From positions 6,916,560 through 6,980,559 of the forward strand of contig NC_056045.1 in NCBI RefSeq assembly GCF_004379255.2: a DNA stretch of 64,000 nt. Reading direction: 5' to 3'. The stretch's first letter is position 1. Each line of letters opens with the position of its first letter. The translations under genes were made by a program, and so were the position numbers. Origin of the DNA: Salvia splendens. Lineage: Eukaryota; Streptophyta; Magnoliopsida; Lamiales; Lamiaceae. The notes below the pieces were generated by a model that saw only the letters and a list, made by a program, of their open reading frames with translations, searched no databases and had not been told where the DNA came from. Positions 23,536 to 36,050 of this stretch are shown piece by piece.

Positions 23536-24389
23536 AGTTAATGCTTTTTATTTTTATTTTTATCAATGTTTATGTGTATATATACACATAAATTTTACCA
23601 ATTAGAACATTTATAAATTTTATAGTATGTTTTTCTACTTTTTAAGAAATCTTATTATATTTTGTTTAAAATGTTCATTTATTATGTAGAAGTCTTATTA
23701 TATTCTTTCTATGATTTTCATTTATAATCCAGAAATTGTATCGCCACTTTTGCGAATACATTATTTGATATTTTCTCATTTAAATAAGAAAATGATAATC
23801 TATTAAGTTCATTAATTTTATCAGCCAAACCTATTTAATTAGTTTTACCATTTAAATTTGATTAACTAATTACTTATAAAAAATAGCTTTAAAAAATGAA
23901 TGCAACATCAGTTTCACTATTGTTACCTCTTGTGCAATGCACGGGCAAAATATTCATTTTGACACTAATTTCATATTGTTAATTAACTAGTTAAATTTAA
24001 TTAATATCATTGTATGAATTCTTAGTAATAAAAAATTTATATGATAATAGTTTTTAGAGAAAAATAAATATAGAATTAACTAAATTTAAAATTAAAATAA
24101 TAAGAAACAAATATTTTGTTTAACACTTATAATATTCTAAACATCTAAGAGCATTAGCAATAGGTGGCCATTGAAGGTGGCTTTTGACGTCGTCAAATAA
24201 ATTTTCGCTTATAATGATGGAAAATATTATAGTGATATTTGTTGGTTGCATTTTGAGACCTTGCATGTGATATGATTCTTTCAATCTAATCCATCATTCA
24301 AAGTGATAAATAAACCATACTATCAAATAATAAAAAAATAGGTTAAATAAACTAATTTAGAATTAGCATAGCCATTAAACTATGTCTAT
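23536..24389. other. AT-rich intergenic region
   Basis: No gene. 24173-24310 is the diverged copy of 19931-20065. 24290-24400 is matched in reverse orientation at about 62846-62960, to the right of the solo LTR. Confidence 0.5.
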
Positions 24390-24559
24390 ATGCCTCTATA
24401 AATAAGTTATGAGATTAAACATAACACATATTTAATTATGAAATATAATTTTACAAATTAAATATATCCTTTTAGTACAAGAAGAGTAACATATTTTATA
24501 ACTTCATTCATATTTTTTTACCCATGCAGTTTCCTGACAACGCCAAAGAGGCACACGAT

Positions 24560-24978
24560 AGGGGGGAGGACTTTTCCGTGATGTTTCAGGACGACAGTGG
24601 AGACAAGGGTTTCTCGCAAACATCGGAGTATGTTCTATTCTTCTCGCTGAAATTTGGTGCATTTTTCATGGTTTAGAAATTGCAAAAGCGCTGAGCATAA
24701 GAATGTTGGAGATAGAGAGCGACAATCTTGTAGCTGTCTCTATGGTTATAGGGAAATTTGAGGTGAATGTCAGTTGTCGTGCGATAGTGGGAAGGATTGG
24801 TAGCTTATTGCTAAAGTTTGATTCAGCATCAGTGAGACATGTGCATCGAGAAGGAAATTTTGCTGCAGATTTCTTGTCACACCATGCATACAACTTCGAG
24901 AGAGGAGTGCATGTTCTTAAACAGCTGCCTATAGGCCTTGCTATTTGGTCATTACATGATAGGTTAGGAATTTCATAA
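24560..24978 (+). pseudogene. RNase H domain relic (non-LTR retrotransposon-type, RVT_3)
   Basis: The sequence reads as the end of a plant RNase H-like domain: FRDVSG-type start (with a frame disruption near 24590), ILLAEIWCIFHGL, a break, then MLEIESDNLVAVSMVIGKFE and HVHREGNFAADFLSHHAYNF. The HREGN..AD block is characteristic of the RNase H region at the C-terminus of plant L1-type elements and of the cellular genes derived from them. A TAG at about 24674 interrupts it. A second, inverted copy is at 58459-59040. Confidence 0.7.
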
Positions 24979-25068
24979 GATCGGTAGTATGTAGTCTGGT
25001 TCGGGCGGTGCCCGCTTTCATTACCAAAAATATACTTTCGGATATTTTATGAATCATTGTACATATTA

Positions 25069-25285
25069 CTCCATTCGTCCCTTATAATTTGTCACCATTT
25101 GACCCGACACGAGTTTTAAGAAATGTAATAGAAAGTGAGTTTAAAAAGTTGGTGGCATATGGGTCCTACTTTAAAATATTATTTTTATAATAAAATGTGA
25201 GTGTGAATGAGTTAGTAGAATGTAGTGTGAATGTAGGGACGGGCCTAAAAGGAAATAGGTGACAAATTTTCAGGGACGTTGGGAG
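25069..25285. mobile_element. Stowaway-type MITE
   Basis: Ends CTCCATTCGTCCCTTATAAT and CAGGGACGTTGGGAG (inverted) flanked by TA. It is part of the block repeated in inverse orientation at 58107-58376. Confidence 0.8.
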
Positions 25286-25868
25286 TACTATTTATAAATA
25301 TTTCATTTACCAAAAATACTCATACCCAATGGGGAGATGATAAATAGTACCAACGGAAGACCATATGACAAATTTGCGTCTAAAATACCTAATAGCGACT
25401 CAAATGACAAACTAAAAAAATTATGCACATATCACTTTCATATATCTATAAATCATTATCAATTGCATGCACTAATATAGTTAAAGGGAAAATTGCCATT
25501 TAAATTTTGATGCTAATTAAATTTTAGGTTAACTTGTTGATAAATTTAGCACTATTCTATAGTATAATGGTCGATATTAGATGATTATTATGTACACGGC
25601 GAAGAAGATATAATGACGAAAGTAGAAAAATCATAACAAATTTAATCAAAAATTGAATTATATAGGATAATTTTAATTGTGATTCATGTGCGTGTGTATT
25701 ACTTGTCAATACAATAATTACGTAATTATTGCCAAACTAGAAGGTAACTTGGAATGATAAAAATATGCATACTAAGAAGTGAGAAGGAAGAAAATATAAT
25801 ATAACATGAATAAATTTGAGTGCTAAAAGATGAAATGAAATGGAGAATTAATGGATCAACATCACCTT

Positions 25869-27516
25869 CTACCACTTAAGCAAACAAGCTTCAGTCTCTT
25901 CAATGTCGAGCACGGGCAATATACTCCGTATTTTAGTCCGTGCGAATTCTAACTTAACAAAATCAAAAAACTTGAATTGAACTTGATGAGATAATTCGAC
26001 TTGAAGTTTCCGCATATGAAGTTGTACCTGAGCCTTACTGTGAGTACATGTATTTATTTTCTGAAATGCTTTGAAATTATCTGAAATATAGGTCACTGAT
26101 TGGATGATATCGCTCGCACAAGACCCTTGAAACTTTAAGGTTTTAAGCTGTTGGTGTGGACATATTTCAACTTCCGTTCTTCCATCTAGAGAAGTGCGAA
26201 GAAACTGCATATATGGATCCGTAAATATATGTAAGAAGTTTGCGCAATAAATTAGCAAATGTACCAACCTTGAAAGTGGCACTCTGGAGGCGAGGACATG
26301 CTGCTATTACATAGGGTGCAGGCAAGAGATAATCGTGCTCGAACAATCCGCTCTCATCGATAACAATCAACTCCTTGAGATTAGGCATTTGGGGAAACCC
26401 TTTCCCTAAAATGTTCTACGCAACAAATGAAGCATCATCATCAAGATTATTAAAATATATGTATGCATGTATATAAGAAGTAAAAAACATTTAATTTGTG
26501 AGTGATGTCTAACCTTAGGATACAAGAGGTACAAGATGAGTGTGTTGAGATTAGAAGTAAAGCAATGCACTGCAGAAGCAAATTTATGCACAGTATATTT
26601 TTGACCTTCAATATTAAAACTCGCAACAACAAGTCTTGGAACGTTCTCGATTAATAGCTTTCCAATTCTTTCATCGACGTCAACTTGAGAAAGATTTGGA
26701 GCAGAAATGTTGACGACTGATCCATTATTATAGACACATTCCCATATCCGAAGAAGCTTCAGTGCAAGGGTTGCACCGCATACATGAAGATCCGACGTCA
26801 CAGACGAGGATTTGATGTTCAATTCACTCAACAAAGGACAGTTTATGAGGAACAAGGAGATGTCTTCACCGCCCACTTTGATGTTTTCGAGAGACAAAGT
26901 CTTGAGGTATTTCGTTGGCCTTGTCTGCACCAGCGAAGCTCCTAAGACAACTCTATACTCTGGATCTGAACATATGAAGTTCAAATTCAATATCTCAACG
27001 TTTCTCGACCACACAAATTTGAGCCACTTGGTGACTAAGCGTTGTACTGACTTGTCTACGTACACACAGATTTCGAACTTTTTGAGGGAAAGAGCTTGAT
27101 GCAATTTAAGAACAGAATTTACTCTTTCGAGGGGTTTTTCTGGTGTCATGTCTCTGATAGCACTAACAGACATAGTTACTACGTTTCGATAGTAAGCAAA
27201 GGCGAGATTAGGAATGTGCTTCCACAAATCCGACCATCGGTGTGAAAGAACACTGGTGAACCCAGCTTCTCTCAAGGGCAGGAGAGACAATATGATAATA
27301 ATCATGTCATCAGGCAACTCGCTAATCCAGTCCTTACCATCCTCCTATACATCAACGTAATCAAACACTTAACTTACAACAACTGTCATGCATATTTATT
27401 TGTAATAAAAAGCTAACCTCTTCATTATTCTTTTCTTTGGAGTTTGAGTCGTTTACAACGATCCATTTCTTCTTGTACTCATCCCAAGTCCGAGTTTCCC
27501 CCGGCAACCAAACCAT
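25869..27516 (-). CDS. F-box/LRR (FBD-like) protein
   Basis: Four exons on the minus strand: 27516-27418, 27344-26514, 26415-26269 and 26204-25869. Total 1,413 bp, 470 aa, with all junctions GT..AG and in phase. Exon 1 (ATG 27514-27516) starts MVWLPGETRTWDEYKKKW. The F-box follows: ISELPDDMIIIILSLLPLRE and AGFTSVLSHRWSDLWKHIP. Leucine-rich repeats include WSRNVEILNLNF, KTLSLENIKVGGEDISLFL, CPLLSELNIKSSS and PNLKELIVIDES. The C-terminus is FBD-like (LKTLKFQGSCASD, EETEACLLKW). F-box proteins are substrate receptors of SCF ubiquitin ligases, and this plant subfamily is large, with mostly unknown targets. The coding frame is complete. About 1.1 kb of its promoter plus the first 16 codons is duplicated at 36051-37187. 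Confidence 0.9.
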
Positions 27517-28469
27517 TCTCTATTTCACCAACCAAAATTCAATATAAACATCTCAAAAAATTATAGTCGCAATTCAAAAATATACAACCAAGGAATGTCT
27601 TTTTCTAGTACTCTTTCTCAATTATGAACGCCTCTTGTTTGTGGGTATTTATATTTTCCCATATAACCTAAATGGGCCAATTTTTTCCACAATCTTCTAT
27701 TGAGATTTAAAATCTTCAAACGAAAAATACAAAAGGAAAGGTAGTTAAATACTAAATTTATTTGGTAAATCGAATGGAAACAATATCAATATTCAGAAGA
27801 TATGATATGCTAAATAATTGACGATTCCACCATACAAATCCTACTGAAAATAGGTGTTAATTTCTTGATATATTTAAAGAATGCACCCCTTCTTAATTTC
27901 ATCATACTTAAAAATACAATTCCTACTTTTACCTTTTATTTTGTTAGATCCTTATACAATTTTGTCATATTAATAAATCCTTATAGGTCTTCCTTTTAAT
28001 TCTTTAAATCCAAAAAAAAAAATGTGCATATATTCTTGTGGAACGGAGGAGTAGTACCTTATTTACTTTATTATTTCCCTCCTAGTCCTACTACCTCATT
28101 TCCTTAACGTACACCGTATGCAATAAGATTGGAGATCCACGTAGGAGTTCAAATAAATTAGAAATAAGTATAAGACAAAAATTGAAAATTAAAACATAGA
28201 TATATCGTTGAGGTTTAAAATATTAAAAAAAAACGTGTAATAGGGGATGCAAATAGCGCTATTTAAGGGAGATAAAGCAACAAGCCAAAAAGCCTACCAC
28301 AAGATGAAAAAAAATAGAATCGAAAGGAAAGGAAATAATCTAGATTAACCGATCTTCTGGGACGTGGATGTACACAAATGGAGTACCATTTTTAGCAAAA
28401 TGCGCAGAAATATTGCTATAGGTGTAGTAGAGATCGACTAGCCACTCGGTATCAAACGAATGAAATATA
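27517..28469. promoter_or_regulatory. Upstream region of the F-box gene (first copy)
   Basis: AT-rich sequence between the F-box ATG and the split MITE. No TATA box was assigned with confidence. The whole segment from 27465 onward recurs at 36051 onward almost without change. Confidence 0.5.
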
Positions 28470-28601
28470 CTCCATCCGTCCCCAGATAAGCGAGACGCTT
28501 CTTTTTCACTCTCTTTGGAAAAATGATACTACTATAAAATAATTAGGGTGGAAAGACAGTAAAGTAAGAGAAAGAAGAATTCATCTACATAATTCTTTCT
28601 C
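28470..28601. mobile_element. Left half of a Stowaway MITE split by an LTR element
   Basis: Starts after TA with CTCCATCCGTCCCCAGATAAG. Its partner, the inverted end TTTCCTTCATCTCAAGATAAG, is at 40655-40749, 12 kb away. The gypsy LTR starts at 28602 after the target site TTCTC. The same left half also appears in the duplicate at about 37055-37187. Confidence 0.85.
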
Positions 28602-31600
28602 TGTCACGACCGCATTTTCTAAGGATAGAAAACACGGTTAATCGCGACTAGGGGAGGATTAAAGAAGCGGGGAAGAAAGGGGAAAAACATCACAACTCGA
28701 CCATAGCTCCAAACAAATGGAAAAAAACTCGAAATAAAATCAGAGTTTTGAACAAAATAGACTTGAGTCTTTTAAGATGCACAACAGAAGTAAATGAACG
28801 CGGTTCCATGTATGAAGACATGAACCTCCGAGAGTCAAAATCTGACTGAATTAAATGTCTTGTCTCAATAGCACTTTTTCCACCACTTCGCTGCTCAACC
28901 TGCACATTTAGAAATATATGCAGGGCTGAGTACAAAAAGTACTCAGTGAACACATTGCCGAAAATTACACATATACATTTGAAAATATTGTCAAGCCATC
29001 ATCACAGTAACACTCGGGGTGTTGTTGAAAAGACCCGAGCTTACTAAAAGTATCACGTTGGGTTGCAACCCCCTTTTTCCGGTACTTAGCCATATCTGAT
29101 CACATTGTGCCGTCGAGATGGTGTTCTCGCACGGTCACCTTACATACATGTGCCGGGAAGGTGGCCACCTCCCACGGTCACCTTCTCTGCCCAACATGTC
29201 AGAGGTATCCTTGTGCCGGGAAGGTGGCCACCTTCCTCGGTCACCTGCTCTGCCCAACATGTCAGAGGTAGCTTGTGTACACTAGTCCGAGCGGGGACAC
29301 CACCCTCACTGGGACCCGAATTCGACTTATATCATCATTCATAATTCACTTGGCCTTAGCCAAACAGATAGGCATCATACACAAAACATTTATGGCAAGA
29401 CAACATCATAAAAATCACGAACATGTGTTCGTGTTTTCATAAAATACGATTTGTATTTTAGTATAAGAAAGCTCACCTCGTTCGCTTAAAACTCCTTAAC
29501 TTTAATTTTCCTGACTTCACCTTTAACTCACGGAGATATCCTTTTGAAAACAAACAACGTACCAATAAGACTCGAGAAATTCACATACTTAGGAATGCAT
29601 GCCCCTACTTTATTTCTTTTATCATTTGTTCATCGTTAGAAAATTTTAGAAACTTGCATATTAATTAAATTGGGAAAATTTAATTAATAGCACTTCTTTA
29701 TTAAACTTAATTATTTATGTGACTTGAGAACGTCGTCTCCCTCTTTCTTTCCATTTCCTTAGCGGCCGCTCGAGGCATCGCGGGGCGATGCCGGTCGGCC
29801 GCTTACGCCCATAATTCCTCTGTTGGCTCCTCGTATTTTCCATCATAATATCGAACAAAAATCCCAAAATTTATTTAAGCGCATAATTGAATTATCGCAA
29901 CTATTTCCCTTTGTTAAGAAAAAAAAAATGTTTTCCGTACTTGGGATAAATTATTCATACTTCAAAATTATTTCAAAATTAATTAAGTAACTCCTAAAAA
30001 AAATTTATTCAATCCCATGATTAACTTATCGTAATAATTTCCCACCGAGTTTATATTTATTTCGGCCTTGGAAATATTCTAAAATTAATTATACAATTCC
30101 CCACGATTAATTCAATTATCAATCCAATGATTTATTTACAAACCCAAATTGTCCACCTTATCTCTCAAATTGATATTCTAAAGCCCCAAAACAATTTAAG
30201 TGGAGCCCAACTTAAATAGATTATCCAATTAATTTATTAAGCCCATAAATTAATTAAATCCGAAAATGGCCTCACACTAACTATGTATTGCAGCCCCAAA
30301 TTAATTTGAAGGGGATTGGGCTCGGATTTATTTTGCATAGCTATTCTAATTATATTCATGGCCCAAAACCATTTAATTCATTAGCCCAAGTTAAACTAGC
30401 CCAAAACTTAGCCCAAATTAAGAAATCTTAAGTTAAAACCTAAGTCTTTCTTCTTCCTCCCTCATTCAACAAAATGCACAGCCTCTCTCCCCTCCCTCTC
30501 TCGTCGCCGCCGATCCGTCCCCTGCCAGCGCCGCCGCTCCGGCGGCGGCCCTCTCTTCTCTCCCTCTCTCCTCTCCCTCTCTCCCTCTTCTCTCTCCTCA
30601 CGCCGCCGCCGCCCCCCTCTTTCTCTCCACCGCACCGCCGCCGTTGCTACCGCGGATCCGCCACCGCCGCGGATCTTCCTTCACCGCCGTCATGCAGAGG
30701 CAGCGGCTTCGCCGCCCTCCTCCGGCAGTCCGGTTGTCTCCGTACAACAGTAGATCGGTGCTCCCTTCCTCCTCATCTCTCTCTCTTCTCTCCCCTCTTC
30801 ACCGTCGCGCCACCATCGCCGCTGTGGATCGCCGCCGTCGCGGGTTCGCCTCAGCCGCCGTCGCGGAGGATCTCCCCCCTCCAGCCGCCGACGCCGATTT
30901 CCGAGAGGTAAGGAATGATATTTATTATTCTTGTTAACTACTCCATCCTATATCTTCTAAGTTCCAACCTTAAAAAAATATGTGTTCTTTGGTGATGGGG
31001 CAGCAGATTTTTGTGTAAGTTAAATCTCTGTGTTCGAAATTGTTATTTCTATAATCTTTGCTATAATTCTAAATTACTAGATTTTGGCAGATTCTAATGT
31101 AATTTGTTGGGGGTGGCAGATTCATCTTTTAAGATAAGTTCCTATCATTAATTGAGAAACTGCCATTTTATACTTAGATGTGTCATAGCAACTATGTTCT
31201 TGATTGGTTATATTACCTACTTGCAACATATTGAATATTGTAGCTATGTTCTTCAAGACTAAGTTTGTCTACATGTACGGTTTTAATATGTGGATAACTG
31301 AGTTGTGGTACTTACTTTTGTTTAATTGTGAAAAGGAGTTGTTGAATTTGCTTTCTCCTCTTACTTCAGCTTTGTTGGAAGAATGATTGTGGAGTAAATG
31401 TTTATGTGGGGTTTGTGAAGAGAACTTAGGACATGCTGATGGTGATGTGTTATAGTGAAGAAAGTAATTTATATAGGAGTACATGTACATAAAAGAAAGT
31501 GGCGTATATAAGAAAGTGAAGAAAGTGATTTGTATATAAGATGCAAGTGGCCACATGTATCTCCTAATAATATTGTTTGTCAGTAATGATATCAATTGTG

Positions 31601-32062
31601 TCAGAGGGTATGATTTCTTCTGCAATCTATTAATGCAGTACTTAATGCTTTGTCTAAAAAATATCGGCCCCTTTTTTTTAAAATTGTTATTTATTTATTA
31701 AAATAATTATTTGAGTATTTGTTCACTTAATTTGGTGTAGGTATAATCGGTTCAAGTTCGTGGCCGTCCGCGCTGAAGTGCTCGATTTTCTTAGAACGCA
31801 TGATGTATAGATTAAATTTTGTTGGACTTTTTGGTTGGATGTATCGGACATTAAAATTTTAAATATTGAGATCTTATTTATTTATTTAAATTTATTATAT
31901 TCATATAGGTGTAATATATTTACGTGTTCTATTCATTTTCCTATCGTCAAACAATCAACAACAATCTATCGTAGCTCGGATTTAATCGCCTAAAAGTCAC
32001 TTATATAGATAATAAAGCTAATAACATAGTTTATAATAATATCGGCTTAGCGGGTCGTTACA
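28602..32062 (-). repeat. Gypsy LTR (3' LTR of the element), 3,461 bp
   Basis: Begins TGTCACGACCGC and ends GCGGGTCGTTACA on the plus strand. TSD TTCTC lies at 28597-28601. The polypurine tract (AAGAGGGGTAGAA read on the minus strand, about 32063-32075) borders it, showing that the element points left. The LTR includes a GC-rich CT/GCC block at 30480-30910. It differs from the copy at 37188-40649 by only about ten visible changes. Confidence 0.92.
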
Positions 32063-32108
32063 TTCTACCCCTCTTAAAAGAAATTTCGTCCCGAAATTTA
32101 GGATGTAT

Positions 32109-32570
32109 TTAGACAAAAAGCTCTGGATATTTATCCTTCATTTTCTCTTTTAGCTCCCATGTTGCTCCTTCCTGTCCGTGGTTTTTCCACAAAACCTTCA
32201 CTGTAGTAATCGACTTGTTCCGAAGCTGTTGCACCTTCCGGTCTAGTATTTCTATCGGCTTTTCTTCGTAGCTCAGGTCAGGTTCTAAAGAGATTTCTAC
32301 GTGACGAATCACATGTTTCGGGTCGAACACGTACCTCCGAAGTTGGGAGACGTGGAATACGTTGTGCACATTCCAAAAATTGGGTGGTAATGCCAAACGA
32401 TATTCTACCGGGCCCACTTCTCCCAGAATTTCATAGGGTCCAATAGATCGTGGTTCTAGATTCCCTCTGAGTCCAAATCTGGTTATTCCTTTGGAATGAG
32501 ACACTTTCAAAAAAGACTTTCTCCCCGATGTTAAATTTCAATTCGGTTCGACATTCGTCGGATTAGGATT
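32109..32570 (-). pseudogene. C-terminal remnant of a Ty3/gypsy polyprotein (integrase end and chromodomain-like)
   Basis: Minus-strand frame with RSIGPYEILGEVGPVEYRLA, the NVHNVFHVSQLRRY block that closes plant gypsy integrases, and a chromodomain-like VKVLWKNHGQEGATWE ending KDKYPELFV before a stop. A frameshift near 32510 separates it from a short upstream piece (TELKFNIGEKV). It lacks the catalytic integrase core and everything upstream. Confidence 0.85.
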
Positions 32571-35131
32571 TTTTTTTTCTTTTCTGAGGTGGTCAATGTC
32601 TTGTCTCCCATGAGGGTCTCACGCGAGGAAATATAGAGTTGATCTAACCGTTTAACTTTGATAGGAACTGAATTTGGGATTCCAAGAGAAATATTCGAAT
32701 CGTTCTTGCTTTGTGTAGGCTCCAAGGTAACCATGAAAACAAAACGATTATAACTATTTCAATTACGTGAGGGTTTGGTTCACCGCAAACATTCATCAGT
32801 AGCTTGCAACAAAGATTTTCAGGAAGTGCAAAGACTAGGCTCAGTTGGACTCATTATGCTCACTCCCAGAAAAGAAAAGATACAACTTCAAAGGCCTTGA
32901 GCTATACCCATAGAGTTTGAAAATTTTATTGTGGGAATAGCTTGCCAGATGGAATAAATTGCAAAAGTGGGGGTATAATGAATAGAATGCAGATGCCAAT
33001 AATAGGTTGCCAATAAAATAATCAAAATGAACAGTGAAGTAGAAAAGTTTCTAATATCCATAGATGATAACAGGAAGACCTGAGATGGATGGTTACAATT
33101 GGATTTGAAAAGAATAGGAAAAACAAACAATTGCAACTTGCTCAACAACTCTATGATAGAAGATCATATCCGGAATTTTTTTTTAAAGCAGTTCAGGGAA
33201 ACTAACTAATAAAGAGGGCAACAAAAGGAAACTAGCCAAGGGAAAAGCAATATGCCATCTTTAAATATGGAGCTTGTAGAAAAGCTCAAATCAAGAGACA
33301 ACAGTCATATTTGAATTCAGAATATGAGAGTACTCATGTAAAACAAAGAACTTGTTAATAAGTATGTCTGAAATCACAAAGGGTCAAATTAAAAGGTTTA
33401 ATGTCTCACTAGATGGCTGCTCCAATATAGTAAGACTGAAAATGATTGGGCTCAAGTGGATTTGAGAAAGAAGAATAATAAGGAACTAGCCTTTTAGGTC
33501 AACAACATCGTGATACTATATCACGTTAATGAATTTACAAAGTTTATAACCAAATCACGGAAATTAACTAGTAGAGAAGACAACCAGAACAAACTAGTTT
33601 GGGAAGAGAGCAAATTACTTTAGACTTGGAGTTGCTAAAGAGCTCAAAATATGATGGAATAATTATAGTGGGATTAAAAGAGGTGACTATTTTTTTTATA
33701 AATTAATGAGTGTCAGCAAGCACTTTTGAAAACACTAAAGGTCTACTAATGATCTTTGAAGAATATTATCATTGAAGGGGCAATAGTTTAGAGAAACATG
33801 TTCATTCTGAAGGCTATAAATAAAGCAGCTCCTAGTATAGGAGTTTGGTGGCAAGAATTCAGAGAGTCAAAGTATTGCTTTTATACAAAACGAGTAAAGA
33901 AGGACCGTAGTCACTGGAGGTTACCAGAAAACATGAGGGAGCAAGCTCAAAACTGAAAGTGGTTCACAACCTTGACATAGAAGAGGGAAAATAATGGCAC
34001 ATTACCTTGCAAAGGAAGTCATTTAAGATCTTAATTCAACAAAAGTATTTTGATCAAGGGGATGTGAGAAAATGGGATTCAAGGGGACCCACGTAAGCGC
34101 TGCTGATGAATGTTCTTGGTTAACTACAATGGTGATACTCCCTTGTTTAATTCTTTATAGAGAATGGTAAACGAGTTATGGGAAACTTTGGTCACAAGCT
34201 ACTTTCACTTTATGATCACGTCAGATGACCATATGTGGCAATTACGACTCTCTGGTACTCTCGGTTCGTCATAACGCTCATCCTCGTAACACGTCATTTT
34301 TGTTTACTTATATTGTAAAGCTAGGTTCTTTCTTACATTGCAATCATATTCTCTTGCTATGTATGTGTACATCGCTTAGTTGGATCAAAGGTATGATCCT
34401 TTGGAGTGATTGGATTGTCAAGAAAGACAATTGCTAACCCAGATTATTCACGTCATTGGGACGTAGAAACATCGTTTTGTTCTATGTTGGGTTACTTTTC
34501 TCGTAGCGAAGTTTCTTTCTTATCGCGCCCTTTTCTTTTCGTCACTCGAGAAAGCGATAAATGTTCATACTGTACTTCTAAGTTCGAGTTCATATTGTGT
34601 TCTAGAAGGAACGCATAACTAAGTATTCTAAGTTCTTGGAACTTTCGATTTCCTCATACTAGCAACATGATTCAATGACTACTCAAAAAGAGGTATTATT
34701 TCACAAACTCAAAAAGAGACATCATTTCAACAATTGGTACGAGACACTCGTATACTTTATATTTTCATATTTCAGTACATTTTTCCATTTAGGAAAGTTA
34801 CTTCTTTTATTCATACATTCTCAGTCTTTAGCCAAGAAAAGCCATATTAACTCTTTCTTTAAGCATGCTACCAAATCAAGAAACATCAACTCTTTCTTTA
34901 AACTCAGTATTTTCATCTGTTCACTCAAATTAACTGCATGAGTTATTTCTCCATTTCAAACTTTCAAACATCTTGACCTTCTTTTGAAAAAAAAAAAGTT
35001 ACTTTTTCCTCGTTGAGTGCGATTGGTGGGAGTGCTAAGAGCATTTTCATCGATTAGACAGTCTAGTGGATCGAGGCTAGACCAAAGATTTTCAAAGAAG
35101 ACTCTCGGGTTCAGAGCGAGAAAGAATGATC

Positions 35132-35143
35132 GCTCTGATACCA
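35132..35143 (-). other. Primer-binding site (initiator tRNA-Met type)
   Basis: Read on the minus strand this is TGGTATCAGAGC, complementary to the 3' end of initiator tRNA-Met, three bases after the 5' LTR end ...GGTCGTGACA. It fixes the element's orientation. Confidence 0.9.
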
Positions 35144-35146
35144 CTC

Positions 35147-36050
35147 TGTCACGACCGCATTTTCTAAGGATAGAAAACACGGTTAATCGCGACTAGGGGA
35201 GGATTAAAGAAGCGGGGAAGAAAGGGGAAAAACATCACAACTCGACCATAGCTCCAAACAAATGGAAAAAAACTCGAAATAAAATCAGAGTTTTGAACAA
35301 AATAGACTTGAGTCTTTTAAGATGCACAACAGAAGTAAATGAACGCGGTTCCATGTATGAAGACATGAACCTCCGAGAGTCAAAATCTGACTGAATTAAA
35401 TGTCTTGTCTCAATAGCACTTTTTCCACCACTTCGCTGCTCAACCTGCACATTTAGAAATATATGCAGGGCTGAGTACAAAAAGTACTCAGTGAACACAT
35501 TGCCGAAAATTACACATATACATTTGAAAATATTGTCAAGCCATCATCACAGTAACACTCGGGGTGTTGTTGAAAAGACCCGAGCTTACTAAAAGTATCA
35601 CGTTGGGTTGCAACCCCCTTTTTCCGGTACTTAGCCATATCTGATCACATTGTGCCGTCGAGATGGTGTTCTCGCACGGTCACCTTACATACATGTGCCG
35701 GGAAGGTGGCCACCTCCCACGGTCACCTTCTCTGCCCAACATGTCAGAGGTATCCTTGTGCCGGGAAGGTGGCCACCTTCCTCGGTCACCTGCTCTGCCC
35801 AACATGTCAGAGGTAGCTTGTGTACACTAGTCCGAGCGGGGACACCACCCTCACTGGGACCCGAATTCGACTTATATCATCATTCATAATTCACTTGGCC
35901 TTAGCCAAACAGATAGGCATCATACACAAAACATTTATGGCAAGACAACATCATAAAAATCACGAACATGTGTTCGTGTTTTCATAAAATACGATTTGTA
36001 TTTTAGTATAAGAAAGCTCACCTCGTTCGCTTAAAACTCCTTAACTTGAA
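35147..36050 (-). repeat. Truncated 5' LTR of the gypsy element (904 bp)
   Basis: Identical in layout to the first 904 bp of the full LTRs. It stops at ...CTTAACTTGA, where the sequence jumps to the F-box upstream region through a shared ATTT (36050-36053). Confidence 0.9.

Larger units (their letters stand above)
32063..35146 (-). mobile_element. Internal region of the gypsy element (non-autonomous)
   Basis: About 3.1 kb between the two LTRs. Only about 450 bp at the left end is recognisable polyprotein (its C-terminal end). 32560-35130 has no gag, protease, reverse transcriptase or RNase H that I can read; it is AT-rich with no long frame. The element is therefore a large deletion or replacement derivative depending on other copies for mobility. 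Confidence 0.8.

Noticed and set aside
28690..29344. Frames of 87 and 79 codons present three or four times (28.7, 35.2, 37.3 and 59.8 kb)
   Set aside because: Identical copies occur because they are LTR sequence; no protein family or splice context.
30474..30937. Overlapping plus-strand frames of 145 and 97 codons (Pro/Ser/Arg-rich), also at 39060-39523
   Set aside because: They lie inside the gypsy LTR in a CT/GCC-rich low-complexity block, are copied with each LTR, and have no domain. They are composition artefacts.
31269..31625. 118-codon minus-strand frame duplicated at 39856-40212
   Set aside because: Internal to the LTR; appears twice only because the LTR is duplicated; no recognisable domain.
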